Source of the DNA: Sulfurimonas paralvinellae
GTDB taxonomy: Bacteria; Campylobacterota; Campylobacteria; Campylobacterales; Sulfurimonadaceae
Direction: 5' to 3'
NCBI RefSeq assembly: GCF_014905135.1
Contig: NZ_CP041406.1
Location: 1,965,061 to 2,029,060 of the forward strand
Length of the DNA stretch: 64,000 nt
Of this stretch, positions 18,104 through 26,777 are shown piece after piece. The notes under the pieces were generated by a model. The model saw nothing but the letters and a program-made list of their open reading frames with translations. It ran no database searches and was not told the origin of the DNA. Each line of letters begins with the position of its first letter. Within the stretch, counting starts at the first letter, position 1. The position numbers were made by a program, and so were the translations under genes.

Positions 18104-19159
18104 CTATTTTCTCAGTGACACTGCATAGTCTGTATTTTTCAATTCATACGCTTTTTCAATTCCGTCAAGCGCGCTTACCACAATCTCTTCAACAGAAAAT
18201 TCCGGATCAATATCTGTCACACCGATAGAGATTTTCAACTGTATCTCACGGTCAGCCAAAAAGAAGTTAGAATTTGAAACAAGCTCGCAAAGACGCTCAC
18301 TCGCTTTTTTCGCACTCTCTATATCTGTATGTTTTAAAAGCATTGAAAAGACACCGTTGCCGTAATGCGCGACAATATCACTTCTGCGTGAAGTTTTTAA
18401 CAACAATCGTGCAATTGTTCGTATCATCAAAAGAACCGCTTTGTCATTTTTAACGCTCTTTTTAAGTTCACGGGAGAGTTCTATCATGATCAAAGAACTT
18501 TTATGATGAAACTCTTTGATAAGTCCCATCTCCTGTTCGATTTTCGTTAAGAGGTAGCGTTTATTATAAACGCCGAACTGATTGTCAAAGATAGTTTCAT
18601 TTTCAACGTTTTTAACAATCTTGGCAGTATCGTCGTAGATGGAACGCATCTGCGTACTTTGCGTTTTTAAAATGGAGTTGAGTTTTGTGACATCGTTTTC
18701 CAAGGTGGAGATAATCGCTAAAGCCTCTTTCGCTTCAGGTTTATCTGCAAGCTCCTCTTTTCTCTTCTCCAAGATCTTTGTCATAAGTGACATATTCTTG
18801 TAAAGATTCGCCGTAACACCCAAGATGCCTTTTATCGAACTAAATCCCTGTTTTAAACTTTGTTCAAGTGCGATGGTGTTTTCATCGTCATTATTCTCTT
18901 CAAGTTCCAAAATAGAGTGAATCTGTTTACGAAGGTTTTCACTTTTATCTTCTAAAAGTCTGTCAAAGTAAAGTGAAAAGTTATTTGGTGTCGGAGGAAG
19001 ATTATCGGCTATGAGTGCATTTAAGACCTCTTTGGCATAAATCTCTATATCACTTGACGGATTATCCATATCAAGAGCACTAATGACAGGCATATCTACT
19101 TCAGAACTCGTTTCATCAATATTTCTACGACTTTTCTTTCTCTTTAGTGTACCTGCCAT
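18104..19159 (-). CDS. GGDEF-family protein with a degenerate active site
   Basis: 351 aa, no membrane segment. Residues 1-190 are helical and charged, with coiled-coil character around 115-190. Residues 190-350 form a GGDEF fold: FDNQFGVYNKRYLLTKIEQE opens the domain as in diguanylate cyclases, and KISIGVTDI closes it. The signature itself reads YGNGVF where active enzymes have GG(D/E)EF, so catalysis is unlikely; a binding or scaffold role is more probable. It is wedged between clpP (11 nt upstream) and def (17 nt downstream), so it is produced together with protein-maturation enzymes. Confidence 0.85.
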   Translation of the reverse strand: MAGTLKRKKSRRNIDETSSEVDMPVISALDMDNPSSDIEIYAKEVLNALIADNLPPTPNNFSLYFDRLLEDKSENLRKQIHSILELEENNDDENTIALEQSLKQGFSSIKGILGVTANLYKNMSLMTKILEKRKEELADKPEAKEALAIISTLENDVTKLNSILKTQSTQMRSIYDDTAKIVKNVENETIFDNQFGVYNKRYLLTKIEQEMGLIKEFHHKSSLIMIELSRELKKSVKNDKAVLLMIRTIARLLLKTSRRSDIVAHYGNGVFSMLLKHTDIESAKKASERLCELVSNSNFFLADREIQLKISIGVTDIDPEFSVEEIVVSALDGIEKAYELKNTDYAVSLRK

Positions 19160-19170
19160 TATTAAATCCT

Positions 19171-19761
19171 TTACTCTTTATCGCTCTTTGTAAGAACTTC
19201 GTCAATCATTCCGTACTCCTGTGCTTCTGCTGCACTCATGAAATTGTCACGGTCTGTATCGGCTTCGATTGTTTTGATATCCTGTCCTGTATTTTTTGAC
19301 AAAATCTCATTGAGTTCTTTTTTCATACGAAGAATCTCTTCTGCCTGAATTGCGATATCAGTCGCCTGACCCTGTGCACCGCCAAGTGGCTGGTGAATCA
19401 TAATACGGGCATGCGGCAGCGCATAACGCTTGCCTTTCTCTCCTGATGACAGCAAGAACGCACCCATAGATGCCGCTTGACCAATACAGATAGTTGCGAC
19501 ATGAGGACGGATGTAATTCATAGTATCATAGATCGCCATTCCTGCTGTTACAACACCGCCCGGAGAGTTGATGTAGAAGTAGATATCTTTCTCAGGATCT
19601 TCCGCTTCAAGGAACAAGAACTGCGCAACAATAGTCGAAGCGACAGCATCATTCACTTCACCGCTGAGCATAACGATGCGATCTTTTAAAAGACGTGAAT
19701 AGATATCGTAAGAACGCTCACCGCGCCCTGTTTTTTCAACTACATAAGGAATATAACTCAT
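19171..19761 (-). CDS. clpP: ATP-dependent Clp protease proteolytic subunit
   Basis: Serine peptidase that forms tetradecameric barrels and degrades proteins fed by ClpX or ClpA. The 196 aa length is standard. The catalytic triad is S98 (GQAASMG), H123 ([11 protein letters not shown]) and D172 (TDRDNFM). The N-terminus [25 protein letters not shown] is typical of mature ClpP with little propeptide. It begins one base after the trigger-factor stop codon, so the two are surely co-expressed, chaperone first. Confidence 0.98.
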   Translation of the reverse strand: MSYIPYVVEKTGRGERSYDIYSRLLKDRIVMLSGEVNDAVASTIVAQFLFLEAEDPEKDIYFYINSPGGVVTAGMAIYDTMNYIRPHVATICIGQAASMGAFLLSSGEKGKRYALPHARIMIHQPLGGAQGQATDIAIQAEEILRMKKELNEILSKNTGQDIKTIEADTDRDNFMSAAEAQEYGMIDEVLTKSDKE

Positions 19762-19762
19762 A

Positions 19763-21058
19763 TTACTCTTCTATCTTCTTGTTTAAAAGTGTGCTTAACA
19801 CTCTGTCTTCTACCATAGACATTTGAATAGCCGGAAGGTATCCTGCATCTTTGTAGCTTTCATATGCTTTTTGCGGATCTTGACCCATTTGCATTGCTTC
19901 AAAGTAGATAGTCTGCATAACTTCCTGTTCTTCGACTTTTACACCAAGCTTTTGAGCAAGTGCGTCAATGATAAATGTAGCTTTTACACTTTTTTCTGCA
20001 TCTGCTCTAAATGTTTCACGAAGTTCTTCTAATTTCTTAGGGTTTTCACGAAGCTCTTTAATCTCATCTTCGCTCATTTCAGAAGCTTTTTTGTTTACAG
20101 CCATGTCAATCTCTTGTTCTACAACGAACTCTGGAAGATCAAAGTCAAGTTTTTCAACCATCGCTTCTAAAAGTTTAGGTTTTAGCTCATCATTGTAAAG
20201 TTTTGCAAGTTTCTCCTGCTCGATCGCTTTTTTCACTTCAGCTTTTAACTCATCTAAAGTAGCGTCCTCTTTTTGTAAAAGTTTTTGTGCAAGTTCGTCA
20301 TTTACTTCCACCTCATCTTTTACTTTTACCTGATTAACTTTTACTTTGAACATCGCTTCTTTACCGGCAAGTTCTTTTGAACCGTAGTTCTCAGGGAAAG
20401 TTACGTTAAGTTCAACTTCTTCGTCACGTTTTACGCCGATAAGCTGGTCTTCAAAACCTGGAATGAACTGACCTGAACCTAAAAGAAGCTCGAATCCTTC
20501 AGCTTTTCCGCCTTCGAATGCTTTTCCGTCAACAAAACCTTCAAAGTCGATAACAGCAGTATCACCTTCTTTCATTTTACGGTTACGTTTGATGTTTACA
20601 AGCGGTGCCTGACCTTCAGCGATCTCTTTGATTCTCTCTTCAACCTCTTTGTCGCTTACTTCGGGTTTTTTAAAGTCTGGAACCAAAGCATCAACATCGT
20701 CCAAATTGATTTCAGGACGCATAGCAACTTTTACAGCTACTTCGATTTTGTCATCGCTTTTGTCAAATTTTGAGATAGTCGGCTCACCGATTAGTGACTC
20801 GTTAGCGATTTTTAATTCATCAAGCCCTTTTGAGAGCACCTCACGCAATGCTTCTGCTTCTGCATCTTCAACAAGTTTTTGTCCATACTGTTTTTTGATG
20901 ATTGCAACAGGAACTTTCCCTTTTCTAAACCCTTGAACATTAGCAGTTTTAGAAAGTTGTTTTGCAATTTTCTCTACGTTAGCGTTTACCTCATCTGTTG
21001 AGATTGTCGCTTCGATTTCAGCATTTGCGCCATTAATTTTGTTTGCTTTGATTTCCAT
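19763..21058 (-). CDS. tig: trigger factor
   Basis: Ribosome-bound chaperone and peptidyl-prolyl isomerase for emerging proteins. The N-terminal ribosome-binding domain carries the signature [19 protein letters not shown] (ribosome-docking loop, near residues 40-58). The FKBP-type PPIase domain follows (about 150-240, with [17 protein letters not shown] and [11 protein letters not shown]), then the helical C-terminal chaperone arms. I use the ATG at 21058 (AAGGA 5 nt upstream; protein MEIKANK, 431 aa) rather than one five codons earlier. Upstream of lspA-independent transcription, it heads the tig-clpP-GGDEF-def unit. Confidence 0.97.
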   Translation of the reverse strand: MEIKANKINGANAEIEATISTDEVNANVEKIAKQLSKTANVQGFRKGKVPVAIIKKQYGQKLVEDAEAEALREVLSKGLDELKIANESLIGEPTISKFDKSDDKIEVAVKVAMRPEINLDDVDALVPDFKKPEVSDKEVEERIKEIAEGQAPLVNIKRNRKMKEGDTAVIDFEGFVDGKAFEGGKAEGFELLLGSGQFIPGFEDQLIGVKRDEEVELNVTFPENYGSKELAGKEAMFKVKVNQVKVKDEVEVNDELAQKLLQKEDATLDELKAEVKKAIEQEKLAKLYNDELKPKLLEAMVEKLDFDLPEFVVEQEIDMAVNKKASEMSEDEIKELRENPKKLEELRETFRADAEKSVKATFIIDALAQKLGVKVEEQEVMQTIYFEAMQMGQDPQKAYESYKDAGYLPAIQMSMVEDRVLSTLLNKKIEE

Positions 21059-21106
21059 CAATTTCCTTCGCACTATATTATTTTGGGCAATTATACCAAA
21101 ATTGAA

Positions 21107-21562
21107 CTAACTTTTACATAACTGTGGTTTAAAGTTTAAAATAAGCAGCCATACAACAGCCAAATCTATCATCACATCGGCAAAATTAAAGACAGCAAAA
21201 TTAAAACCGCAGTGCCAGTAGACCATATCGACCACACCTTCGTGAATGAAACGGTCGTAAATGTTCGAAAAAGCACCGCCGAGCAAAATACCCACAGGCA
21301 TCGCATAACAAATTTTTCGCAGGTAAATAACATAAATGAGGACACCGGAAACCAAAACAAGCTGAATATATTTTAAATACTCCTGCAAAAAAGCGAACAT
21401 AGAAAAAGCAACACCCTTATTATATACAAGGATGAGATCGATACACTCCGTATAGTAGCGAAAGCCATCCACAAAGAGTGCTTTGATGTTTTGGTCAATG
21501 ATGAAAATACCCGCAAGCGAAAAAAGCAGTATTGCTAGCAGTCGCAGTGTATGATTAGTCAT
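21107..21562 (-). CDS. lspA: lipoprotein signal peptidase (signal peptidase II)
   Basis: Inner-membrane aspartyl protease that cleaves signal peptides of prolipoproteins. From the ATG at 21562 the protein is 151 aa with four hydrophobic helices. The catalytic aspartates are D112 (in EGVVDMVYW) and D129 (in [10 protein letters not shown]), and [11 protein letters not shown] is the conserved loop before the first. The start overlaps the glmM stop by 8 nt, implying translational coupling; a longer form with start at 21595 would extend 11 codons further into glmM and lacks the family's usual N-terminus. Confidence 0.96.
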   Translation of the reverse strand: MTNHTLRLLAILLFSLAGIFIIDQNIKALFVDGFRYYTECIDLILVYNKGVAFSMFAFLQEYLKYIQLVLVSGVLIYVIYLRKICYAMPVGILLGGAFSNIYDRFIHEGVVDMVYWHCGFNFAVFNFADVMIDLAVVWLLILNFKPQLCKS

Positions 21563-22895
21563 TGAGCGCTTTTTTAAAAAAAGAGACAAGGGCATCCATT
21601 CGCTCTTGCATCAGTTTGTCATCTTTGGCTTCGAGTAAAACTCTCAGTTTATTCTCTGTTCCCGAGTAGCGGATAAGCTGGCGAATACCCTCTGCTTCTA
21701 AAGCATCGAGCTGCTCACGCAGATCGGCAATGTTTTCAAGCGGTTTTTTCTCTTTTACATTCAGATTCACAAGTTTTTGCGGATAGAGGCTAAAAGGTCG
21801 CAACACCTCGGAGGCTTTTTTCTTTTTATCGATAATGAGCGCCAAAACAGCAAGCGCTGAGACAAGCCCGTCACCCGTCTTCGCAAAATCATGCATAATG
21901 ACATGTCCGCTCTGCTCACCACCAAAATTAATACCCTCTTTTTTCATAATCTCAAGCACATTTTTATCACCGACATCTGAACGATGCAGTAAAAGGCCAA
22001 AAGATTGCAGATAATCATCCAGCCCTTTGTTGCTCATCACGGTAGCGACGATGCCGTTACCTTTGAGCACACCTCGCTCATGCATATAAACACCAAGCAC
22101 GCCAAGCAGCTGATCGCCATCGACGACAGCACCCTGTTCATCGACGATGACAACACGGTCTGCATCTCCGTCAAGCGCTATCCCAAGATCGGCTCTGTAT
22201 TTCACAACGGCATTTTGCAGATCTTTTGTATGCAGCGCTCCACAGTTTTCATTGATGTTGAAACCATCCGGCTGATCATGCAGTACAATCACTTCCGCAC
22301 CCAGCTCTTCCAAAACGGTAGGCCCTACCTTATACGCCGCTCCATTTGCTGTATCGAGTACAATGCGCATACCCTGTAGCGTCATCTCCACTGGAAACGA
22401 GTTTTTGAGCTGAACTATATAACGCCCGATAACATCATCGATGCGTTTTGCCTTTCCTATCTGTTTTCCTGTAACCTGTGCCTCACGCAGTTGATCATCA
22501 TCAAAAAAGATCGCTTCTATTCTCTCTTCTGTCTCTTTGGAAAACTTATCTCCATGACCGTCAAAAAATTTAATACCATTGTCTTCAAAAGAGTTATGCG
22601 AAGCAGAGATCATGATCCCCGCATCACAACGCATATTTTCAGTAATAAAAGCAATGGCAGGAGTAGGCATCGGCCCAACCTCTATTACATCAAAACCAAC
22701 GGCCGTTAATCCGCTCACAAGTGCATTTTCTATCATGTAGCCGCTGCGACGCGTATCTTTACCGACAAGAATCCTGTTCGTCACAGCCGTTTTTTTCAGG
22801 TAAATCCCAGCCGCCATCGCCAGCTTCATAGCAACCTCTGCCCGTAAAAATGAACCCGCCTCACCTCTCACGCCATCAGTACCAAATAGTTTCAT
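21555..22895 (-). CDS. glmM: phosphoglucosamine mutase
   Basis: Interconverts glucosamine-6-phosphate and glucosamine-1-phosphate on the way to UDP-GlcNAc for peptidoglycan and lipopolysaccharide. 446 aa from the ATG at 22895 ([18 protein letters not shown] 7-8 nt upstream); an upstream in-frame start would add 12 residues without family match. The phosphorylated serine is S99 in MISASHN, the metal loop DGDADRV is present, and the phosphate-binding loop near the C-terminus reads [10 protein letters not shown]. The lspA start overlaps its last codons. Confidence 0.97.
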   Translation of the reverse strand: MKLFGTDGVRGEAGSFLRAEVAMKLAMAAGIYLKKTAVTNRILVGKDTRRSGYMIENALVSGLTAVGFDVIEVGPMPTPAIAFITENMRCDAGIMISASHNSFEDNGIKFFDGHGDKFSKETEERIEAIFFDDDQLREAQVTGKQIGKAKRIDDVIGRYIVQLKNSFPVEMTLQGMRIVLDTANGAAYKVGPTVLEELGAEVIVLHDQPDGFNINENCGALHTKDLQNAVVKYRADLGIALDGDADRVVIVDEQGAVVDGDQLLGVLGVYMHERGVLKGNGIVATVMSNKGLDDYLQSFGLLLHRSDVGDKNVLEIMKKEGINFGGEQSGHVIMHDFAKTGDGLVSALAVLALIIDKKKKASEVLRPFSLYPQKLVNLNVKEKKPLENIADLREQLDALEAEGIRQLIRYSGTENKLRVLLEAKDDKLMQERMDALVSFFKKALND

Positions 22896-22934
22896 ATCCA
22901 CTCCATTTAAAATATTCGATTTGCAGTGCATTTT

Positions 22935-22997
22935 ATAAGATTTACAAAAAGAGACTCAGACCGCAGGGAGGATTTGCTCTCTTTTTGTGAAGCTTAT
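22935..22997. repeat. long hairpin with conserved loop, copy A
   Basis: Arms 22935-22954 and 22978-22997 form a 20-bp stem with only G-U type deviations. The loop region contains GACTCAGACCGCAGGGAGGA plus TTTG (22953-22976), which matches 19 of 24 positions in the loop of a second hairpin at 26431-26454 although the stems differ in sequence. It lies between the divergent genes glmM and rpsT, 40 nt upstream of the glmM start. Role unknown. Confidence 0.6.
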
Positions 22998-23064
22998 CAA
23001 ATGCTTATTCCGCAAATTCGACATATTTTACCACCCTTTAACTTAATTTTAATTATCTTTAAGC

Positions 23065-23070
23065 TATTAT
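23065..23070 (+). promoter_or_regulatory. likely -10 element for rpsT
   Basis: TATTAT sits 34 nt before the rpsT ATG, preceded by T-rich periodic sequence (TTTAACTTAATTTTAATTAT) that in Campylobacterota often replaces a defined -35. AGAAGGA lies 7-8 nt before the ATG. Assigned by position and composition only. Confidence 0.4.
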
Positions 23071-23103
23071 TGCGCACTTAAATTCCCAAGAAGGACTAAA
23101 TAA

Positions 23104-23364
23104 ATGGCAAATCACAAGTCATCAATTAAGAGAATTCGCCAGACTATCGTTCGTACAGAGCGTAATCGTTTCTATAGAACTCGTCTTAAAAACATTGTAA
23201 AAGCAGTACGTTCAGCTATCGAAGCTGGTAACAAAGAAGAAGCACAAGCAGCATTCCAAATCGCTAACAAACAAATTCATAAATTCGTTAGCAAAGGTAT
23301 TCTTAAAAAAGAAACTGCAGCTAGAAAAGTAAGCCGTCTTCACAGAGCTGTAAACGCTATATAA
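23104..23364 (+). CDS. rpsT: 30S ribosomal protein S20
   Basis: Binds 16S rRNA early in 30S assembly. The 86 aa protein is very basic and starts [13 protein letters not shown], the hallmark of bacterial S20, with [14 protein letters not shown] and the C-terminal [16 protein letters not shown] helix. It is 12 nt upstream of prfA on the same strand, so a ribosomal protein and a release factor share a transcript, an order seen in other Campylobacterota. Confidence 0.98.
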   Translation: MANHKSSIKRIRQTIVRTERNRFYRTRLKNIVKAVRSAIEAGNKEEAQAAFQIANKQIHKFVSKGILKKETAARKVSRLHRAVNAI

Positions 23365-23376
23365 GGCTAACAGCAT

Positions 23377-24444
23377 ATGTTAGCAGATAAACTTACCCCG
23401 TTTATCAACCGCTATAATGAACTTAGCGATCTGCTAAGTTCTCCTGATATCACCTCTAACATCAAAAAGATGACAGAACTCTCCAAAGAACAATCTTCCC
23501 TTTTACCGATCGTTGAAAAAGCAAAAGAGTATAAAGCCCTCATCGAAGAGATAGCAGACTCAAAAGAGATGCTTGGCGATCCGGAGATGGCGGACATGGC
23601 AAAAGAGGAACTCAAAGACCTTGAGCCGCAGCTGCCAGAGATTGAAGAGGAGATAAAAATGCTCCTTCTCCCAAAAGATCCAAATGATGATCGTAATATT
23701 ATCGTCGAACTACGTGCCGGTGCAGGTGGTGATGAAGCAGCTATCTTCGTTGGGGATCTATTTGGTGCATACACTCGATATGCCGATCTCAAAGGATGGA
23801 ATATCGAGATAATGAGCAGTTCACCGTCAGATGCCGGCGGATACAAAGAGATCATTGCCCTTATCAAAGGTGAACAGGTTTACAGTCGGTTGAAATACGA
23901 AGGCGGAACACACCGTGTTCAGCGTGTACCACAAACAGAAAGTCAGGGGCGTGTCCATACATCGGCAATTACCGTAGCGGTTATGCCGGAGGTCGATGAT
24001 GTTGAGATTGAAATCAATGAAAATGACCTCAAGATAGATGTTATGCGTTCAAGCGGTTGTGGCGGTCAATCGGTCAACACAACAGACTCCGCTGTCCGTA
24101 TCACACACCTGCCAAGCGGCATCGTTGTAACCAACCAAGACCAAAAATCACAGCACAAAAATAAAGAAAAAGCGATGAAAGTCTTAAAAGCGAGACTTTT
24201 TGATCTGCAGATGCAAGAACAACAGTCTGAAAATGCAGCAGAACGTGCGGCACAGGTTGGAACAGGTGATAGAAGCGGTCGTATTCGAACCTACAACTAC
24301 CCGCAAAACCGCATAAGCGATCACAGAATAAATTTAACGCTTTACCGCTTGAATGAAATTATGAGCGGTGGTCTTTTTGACGAGATCATCGATCCGCTCA
24401 TAGCGGACCATCAAGCAAAAATAGTAGAAGCAGCAGGGCTATAA
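23377..24444 (+). CDS. prfA: peptide chain release factor 1
   Basis: Recognises UAA and UAG and triggers hydrolysis of the finished peptide. The 355 aa protein has the GGQ motif at 229-231 ([15 protein letters not shown]), whose Gln is the target of PrmC methylation, and the SQHKNKEKA and [11 protein letters not shown] blocks. The codon-recognition tripeptide, P-A/V-T in textbook RF1, reads P-Q-T here (185-187, in [12 protein letters not shown]); variation of the middle residue is known in this phylum. Domain 1 (1-105) is acidic and helical. Confidence 0.97.
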   Translation: MLADKLTPFINRYNELSDLLSSPDITSNIKKMTELSKEQSSLLPIVEKAKEYKALIEEIADSKEMLGDPEMADMAKEELKDLEPQLPEIEEEIKMLLLPKDPNDDRNIIVELRAGAGGDEAAIFVGDLFGAYTRYADLKGWNIEIMSSSPSDAGGYKEIIALIKGEQVYSRLKYEGGTHRVQRVPQTESQGRVHTSAITVAVMPEVDDVEIEINENDLKIDVMRSSGCGGQSVNTTDSAVRITHLPSGIVVTNQDQKSQHKNKEKAMKVLKARLFDLQMQEQQSENAAERAAQVGTGDRSGRIRTYNYPQNRISDHRINLTLYRLNEIMSGGLFDEIIDPLIADHQAKIVEAAGL

Positions 24445-24465
24445 GCCTCCGCTTCTTACTTTCTT

Positions 24466-25224
24466 TTAAGTTTCCCACTCCGTTTCAAACGTTTTTTTCA
24501 CACGACCTTTAAATGTTATCGTTCTCTCATTCACGCCAAGATAGAGCGTATCACCACTTGTCGGATAAACTTCTATGTTGTTTTGTACCTTTCCCTCTTT
24601 GTATGCTCTGTAAAAAGAGGCTGCCATACCCGTTCCGCATGCTAAGGTCTCATCTTCAACACCGCGCTCATATGTTCTCACGCGAAGATTACCGTCAACG
24701 ACATGCATTACATTGACATTGGCATTGTAAACATAACGCAGCTCACGCGCCTCTTCAATGTCAAACGCTTCAATATTTTCCGTAAAACGCACAAGATGCG
24801 GCACACCAGTGTTTATGAGCCACCAGTTGTGCCCATTAAATTCTATAGAGTCATCGATTATCTCAGGCGGTGTGAGTTCTGAGAGTACCATGCCGCTTCT
24901 TGGTGTATTGTCCGTCACTTCGGCATTGATAATACCTGCTCCCGTTAAAAAGCTCATCTTTGCAGGAGCAAGATTGTTGTTGTAAGCATAATGTGCACAG
25001 GCACGACTGCCGTTACCGCACATATCTGCGTGAGAGCCGTCAGAGTTGTAAAACTCCCACTCGAAATCATACTCTGCGTGAGGCACGACTACTATCAAAC
25101 CATCAGCACCAATGCCTTCTTGACGATGACAGATCTCTTTTGCAAGATCATAACGCTCTGCTTTTTCATTGGCATGAAAAATTACAAAATCGTTTCCGTT
25201 AGCACTGTATTTAGCTACTCGCAT
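24466..25224 (-). CDS. dapF: diaminopimelate epimerase
   Basis: Interconverts LL- and meso-diaminopimelate for lysine and peptidoglycan synthesis, using two cysteines as acid and base. Both are present: one in ADMCGNGSRACAHYA (about residue 69) and one in ETLACGTGMAAS (about residue 196). The protein is 252 aa from the second of two adjacent ATGs; AGGAG is 6 nt before the second and only 3 nt before the first, so the second is preferred. It is 9 nt downstream of coaE. Confidence 0.96.
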   Translation of the reverse strand: MRVAKYSANGNDFVIFHANEKAERYDLAKEICHRQEGIGADGLIVVVPHAEYDFEWEFYNSDGSHADMCGNGSRACAHYAYNNNLAPAKMSFLTGAGIINAEVTDNTPRSGMVLSELTPPEIIDDSIEFNGHNWWLINTGVPHLVRFTENIEAFDIEEARELRYVYNANVNVMHVVDGNLRVRTYERGVEDETLACGTGMAASFYRAYKEGKVQNNIEVYPTSGDTLYLGVNERTITFKGRVKKTFETEWET

Positions 25225-25233
25225 CATACTCTC

Positions 25234-25833
25234 CTACTTTTTATAAATCTTTTTGATTTTATCTACAAACAGTTCCACTTCATTTTGCAAATGTTTGAGA
25301 TCTTTTGAATTGTCAATAACCCAAGTCGAGCGCTCTTTTTTCTCATCTATCGGCAGCTGTGAAGCGATACGTTTCAATGACTCCTCTTCAGAGTAGCCGT
25401 TACGTTTCATAAAACGCTCCAGCTGAATATCTGCAGGGGTATAGACAACGACAGACTCTTGTATGGGATAGTTGGCATTTTCAAAAAAGAGGGGAATATC
25501 AATGAGATAGGGGAATTTGAACTTATCCTGCTCCTCACTTCGCTTTTCTATCTCCGCTTTAATTTTTGGATGCAGAAAATCTTCAAGGAGTTTTTTGGCC
25601 TCAGGATGAGAAAAGATGTAAGCACCGAGTTTCGCTCTGTCGACTTTGCCAGCTGAAGTTATATACTCTTCTCCAAACGTCTCACGCACCCACTCTTTCG
25701 AAGATTCTAATATCTCATGAGAAATAGTATCGGCATCAATGACCCGCATGCCGTTTAAAGCAAGCAAAGAAGCAACGGTGCTTTTACCCGTTGCAATAGA
25801 GCCGGTTAGCGCGATAGCATACTCATAAGCCAT
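25234..25833 (-). CDS. coaE: dephospho-CoA kinase
   Basis: Phosphorylates dephospho-CoA, the final step of coenzyme A synthesis. The 199 aa protein has a P-loop GSIATGKST (11-19), the family DAD-like motif reading VIDADTISHEIL, and the PLFFENANY segment of the CoA-binding region. Its ATG shares one base with the TAA of the upstream speE-like gene (TAATG). This speE-coaE-dapF order forms a small leftward operon. Confidence 0.95.
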   Translation of the reverse strand: MAYEYAIALTGSIATGKSTVASLLALNGMRVIDADTISHEILESSKEWVRETFGEEYITSAGKVDRAKLGAYIFSHPEAKKLLEDFLHPKIKAEIEKRSEEQDKFKFPYLIDIPLFFENANYPIQESVVVYTPADIQLERFMKRNGYSEEESLKRIASQLPIDEKKERSTWVIDNSKDLKHLQNEVELFVDKIKKIYKK

Positions 25834-26381
25834 TAGTTTTTAATGATACCTTTGTAGTTCTTGCGAACATCATTCCCCATTGCAAACGATGCAGGGTGAA
25901 TGTCAGAGTTGTAATACTCCAGAGAGTCAAGCAGATCCGCACGGTTTAAGATGATATCAGCCGTTGGATGGTACTCTTTGGAAGCAAGCACCGCCGTTGT
26001 ACAGCCGCCTGAACGAAACGGCATAACAATCTTCGCATATTTTCCTAAAATACTAAAAGTTGTACTATTCTCATCCACATTTTTTAGCGGTGAAACAGGA
26101 AGCACTACCAATCCCTCTTCATTAAGAACGCGACTGATGTGTGCAAGCACTGCCGCATCATGCTCAAGCTCTGAGATGACAACATCATATTTATTGTCTT
26201 CTACCTCACGTAGAGCATTTGCATCTGCAGAGATCACATCACAACTAATGTCATCGATGTGTTTTTGCACTTCAGCAACAAGCGGTGCTGCATCACTGCT
26301 GATAATAAGTACGTTGTTTGGCTCTTTATGTGTACATAATGGCACATGAACCATCATTTCGTTATATCTAAAATCTTTCAT
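25833..26381 (-). CDS. speE: spermidine synthase-like protein, short epsilon form
   Basis: 182 aa Rossmann-type protein. The C-terminal block YYNSDIHPASFAMGNDVRKN resembles the C-terminus of Helicobacter SpeE, and the region around NEMMVHVPLCTHKEPNNVLI matches the start of that enzyme's catalytic domain. Compared with the roughly 260 aa Helicobacter protein, the N-terminal beta domain of about 70-80 residues is missing. The usual catalytic D-x-T-D segment reads VISELEHD. It may make spermidine from a polyamine and decarboxylated SAM, but activity is uncertain. AGGA precedes the ATG. Confidence 0.75.
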   Translation of the reverse strand: MKDFRYNEMMVHVPLCTHKEPNNVLIISSDAAPLVAEVQKHIDDISCDVISADANALREVEDNKYDVVISELEHDAAVLAHISRVLNEEGLVVLPVSPLKNVDENSTTFSILGKYAKIVMPFRSGGCTTAVLASKEYHPTADIILNRADLLDSLEYYNSDIHPASFAMGNDVRKNYKGIIKN

Positions 26382-26404
26382 TTTTTCCTAATCCTTGTTG
26401 GTTT

Positions 26405-26485
26405 AAACTTATTAACTAGCTCTAACAAGAGGCTCAGAGTGAAGCGAGGATTTGTCCTCGTTTAGAGTTAGCTAATAAGTTGTTT
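26405..26485. repeat. long hairpin with conserved loop, copy B
   Basis: Arms at about 26406-26424 and 26462-26481 form a roughly 20-bp stem (CTTATTAACTAGCTCTAA against its near complement). An inner hairpin CGAGGA-TTTG-TCCTCG lies at 26445-26460. The segment 26431-26454 (GGCTCAGAGTGAAGCGAGGA plus TTTG) matches copy A at 22953-22976 in 19 of 24 positions. It lies in the gap between divergent speE and the DUF2892 gene, close to the speE start, as copy A lies close to glmM. Confidence 0.6.
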
Positions 26486-26536
26486 AAGTTGAAAAGGATT
26501 TTAGCCACTTTTGGATTAATTTTACTTAATTATAGA

Positions 26537-26542
26537 TATAAT
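26537..26542 (+). promoter_or_regulatory. -10 element for the DUF2892-purM unit
   Basis: A perfect TATAAT, preceded by T-rich sequence (TTTTACTTAATTATAGA) as is common in Campylobacterota, lies 34 nt before the DUF2892 ATG. AAAGG lies 7-8 nt before the ATG. Confidence 0.5.
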
Positions 26543-26576
26543 TACAACAAATTAATATAAATCTAAAGGTATCACA

Positions 26577-26777
26577 ATGGATTTCAATAAAATCAGAAAG
26601 TTCTGTAGAGTATTTCGCATCTTCTTTGGTACTGCACTTATCATTGCAGGCATAGTTACCGGTATCTACTGGTTCTATTTGGGAATCATTCCTCTTATTG
26701 CAGGAATTGCGAACTTCTGCCCACTTTGTATTATTTCAAAAAAATGTGATTTACCTCAAGATTCGGAGCAAAAATAA
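26577..26777 (+). CDS. DUF2892 (YgaP-like) small membrane protein
   Basis: 66 aa with two hydrophobic helices (about 15-31 and 33-47) and a C-terminal FCPLCIISKKC cysteine motif. The layout 'RIFFGTALIIAGI...LGIIPLIAGIANFCPLC' is characteristic of DUF2892/YgaP-type membrane modules, found alone or fused to rhodanese domains. Function unknown; the cysteines suggest sulfur or redox chemistry. The stop overlaps the purM start by one base (TAATG), so purM is translationally coupled to it. Confidence 0.85.
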   Translation: MDFNKIRKFCRVFRIFFGTALIIAGIVTGIYWFYLGIIPLIAGIANFCPLCIISKKCDLPQDSEQK

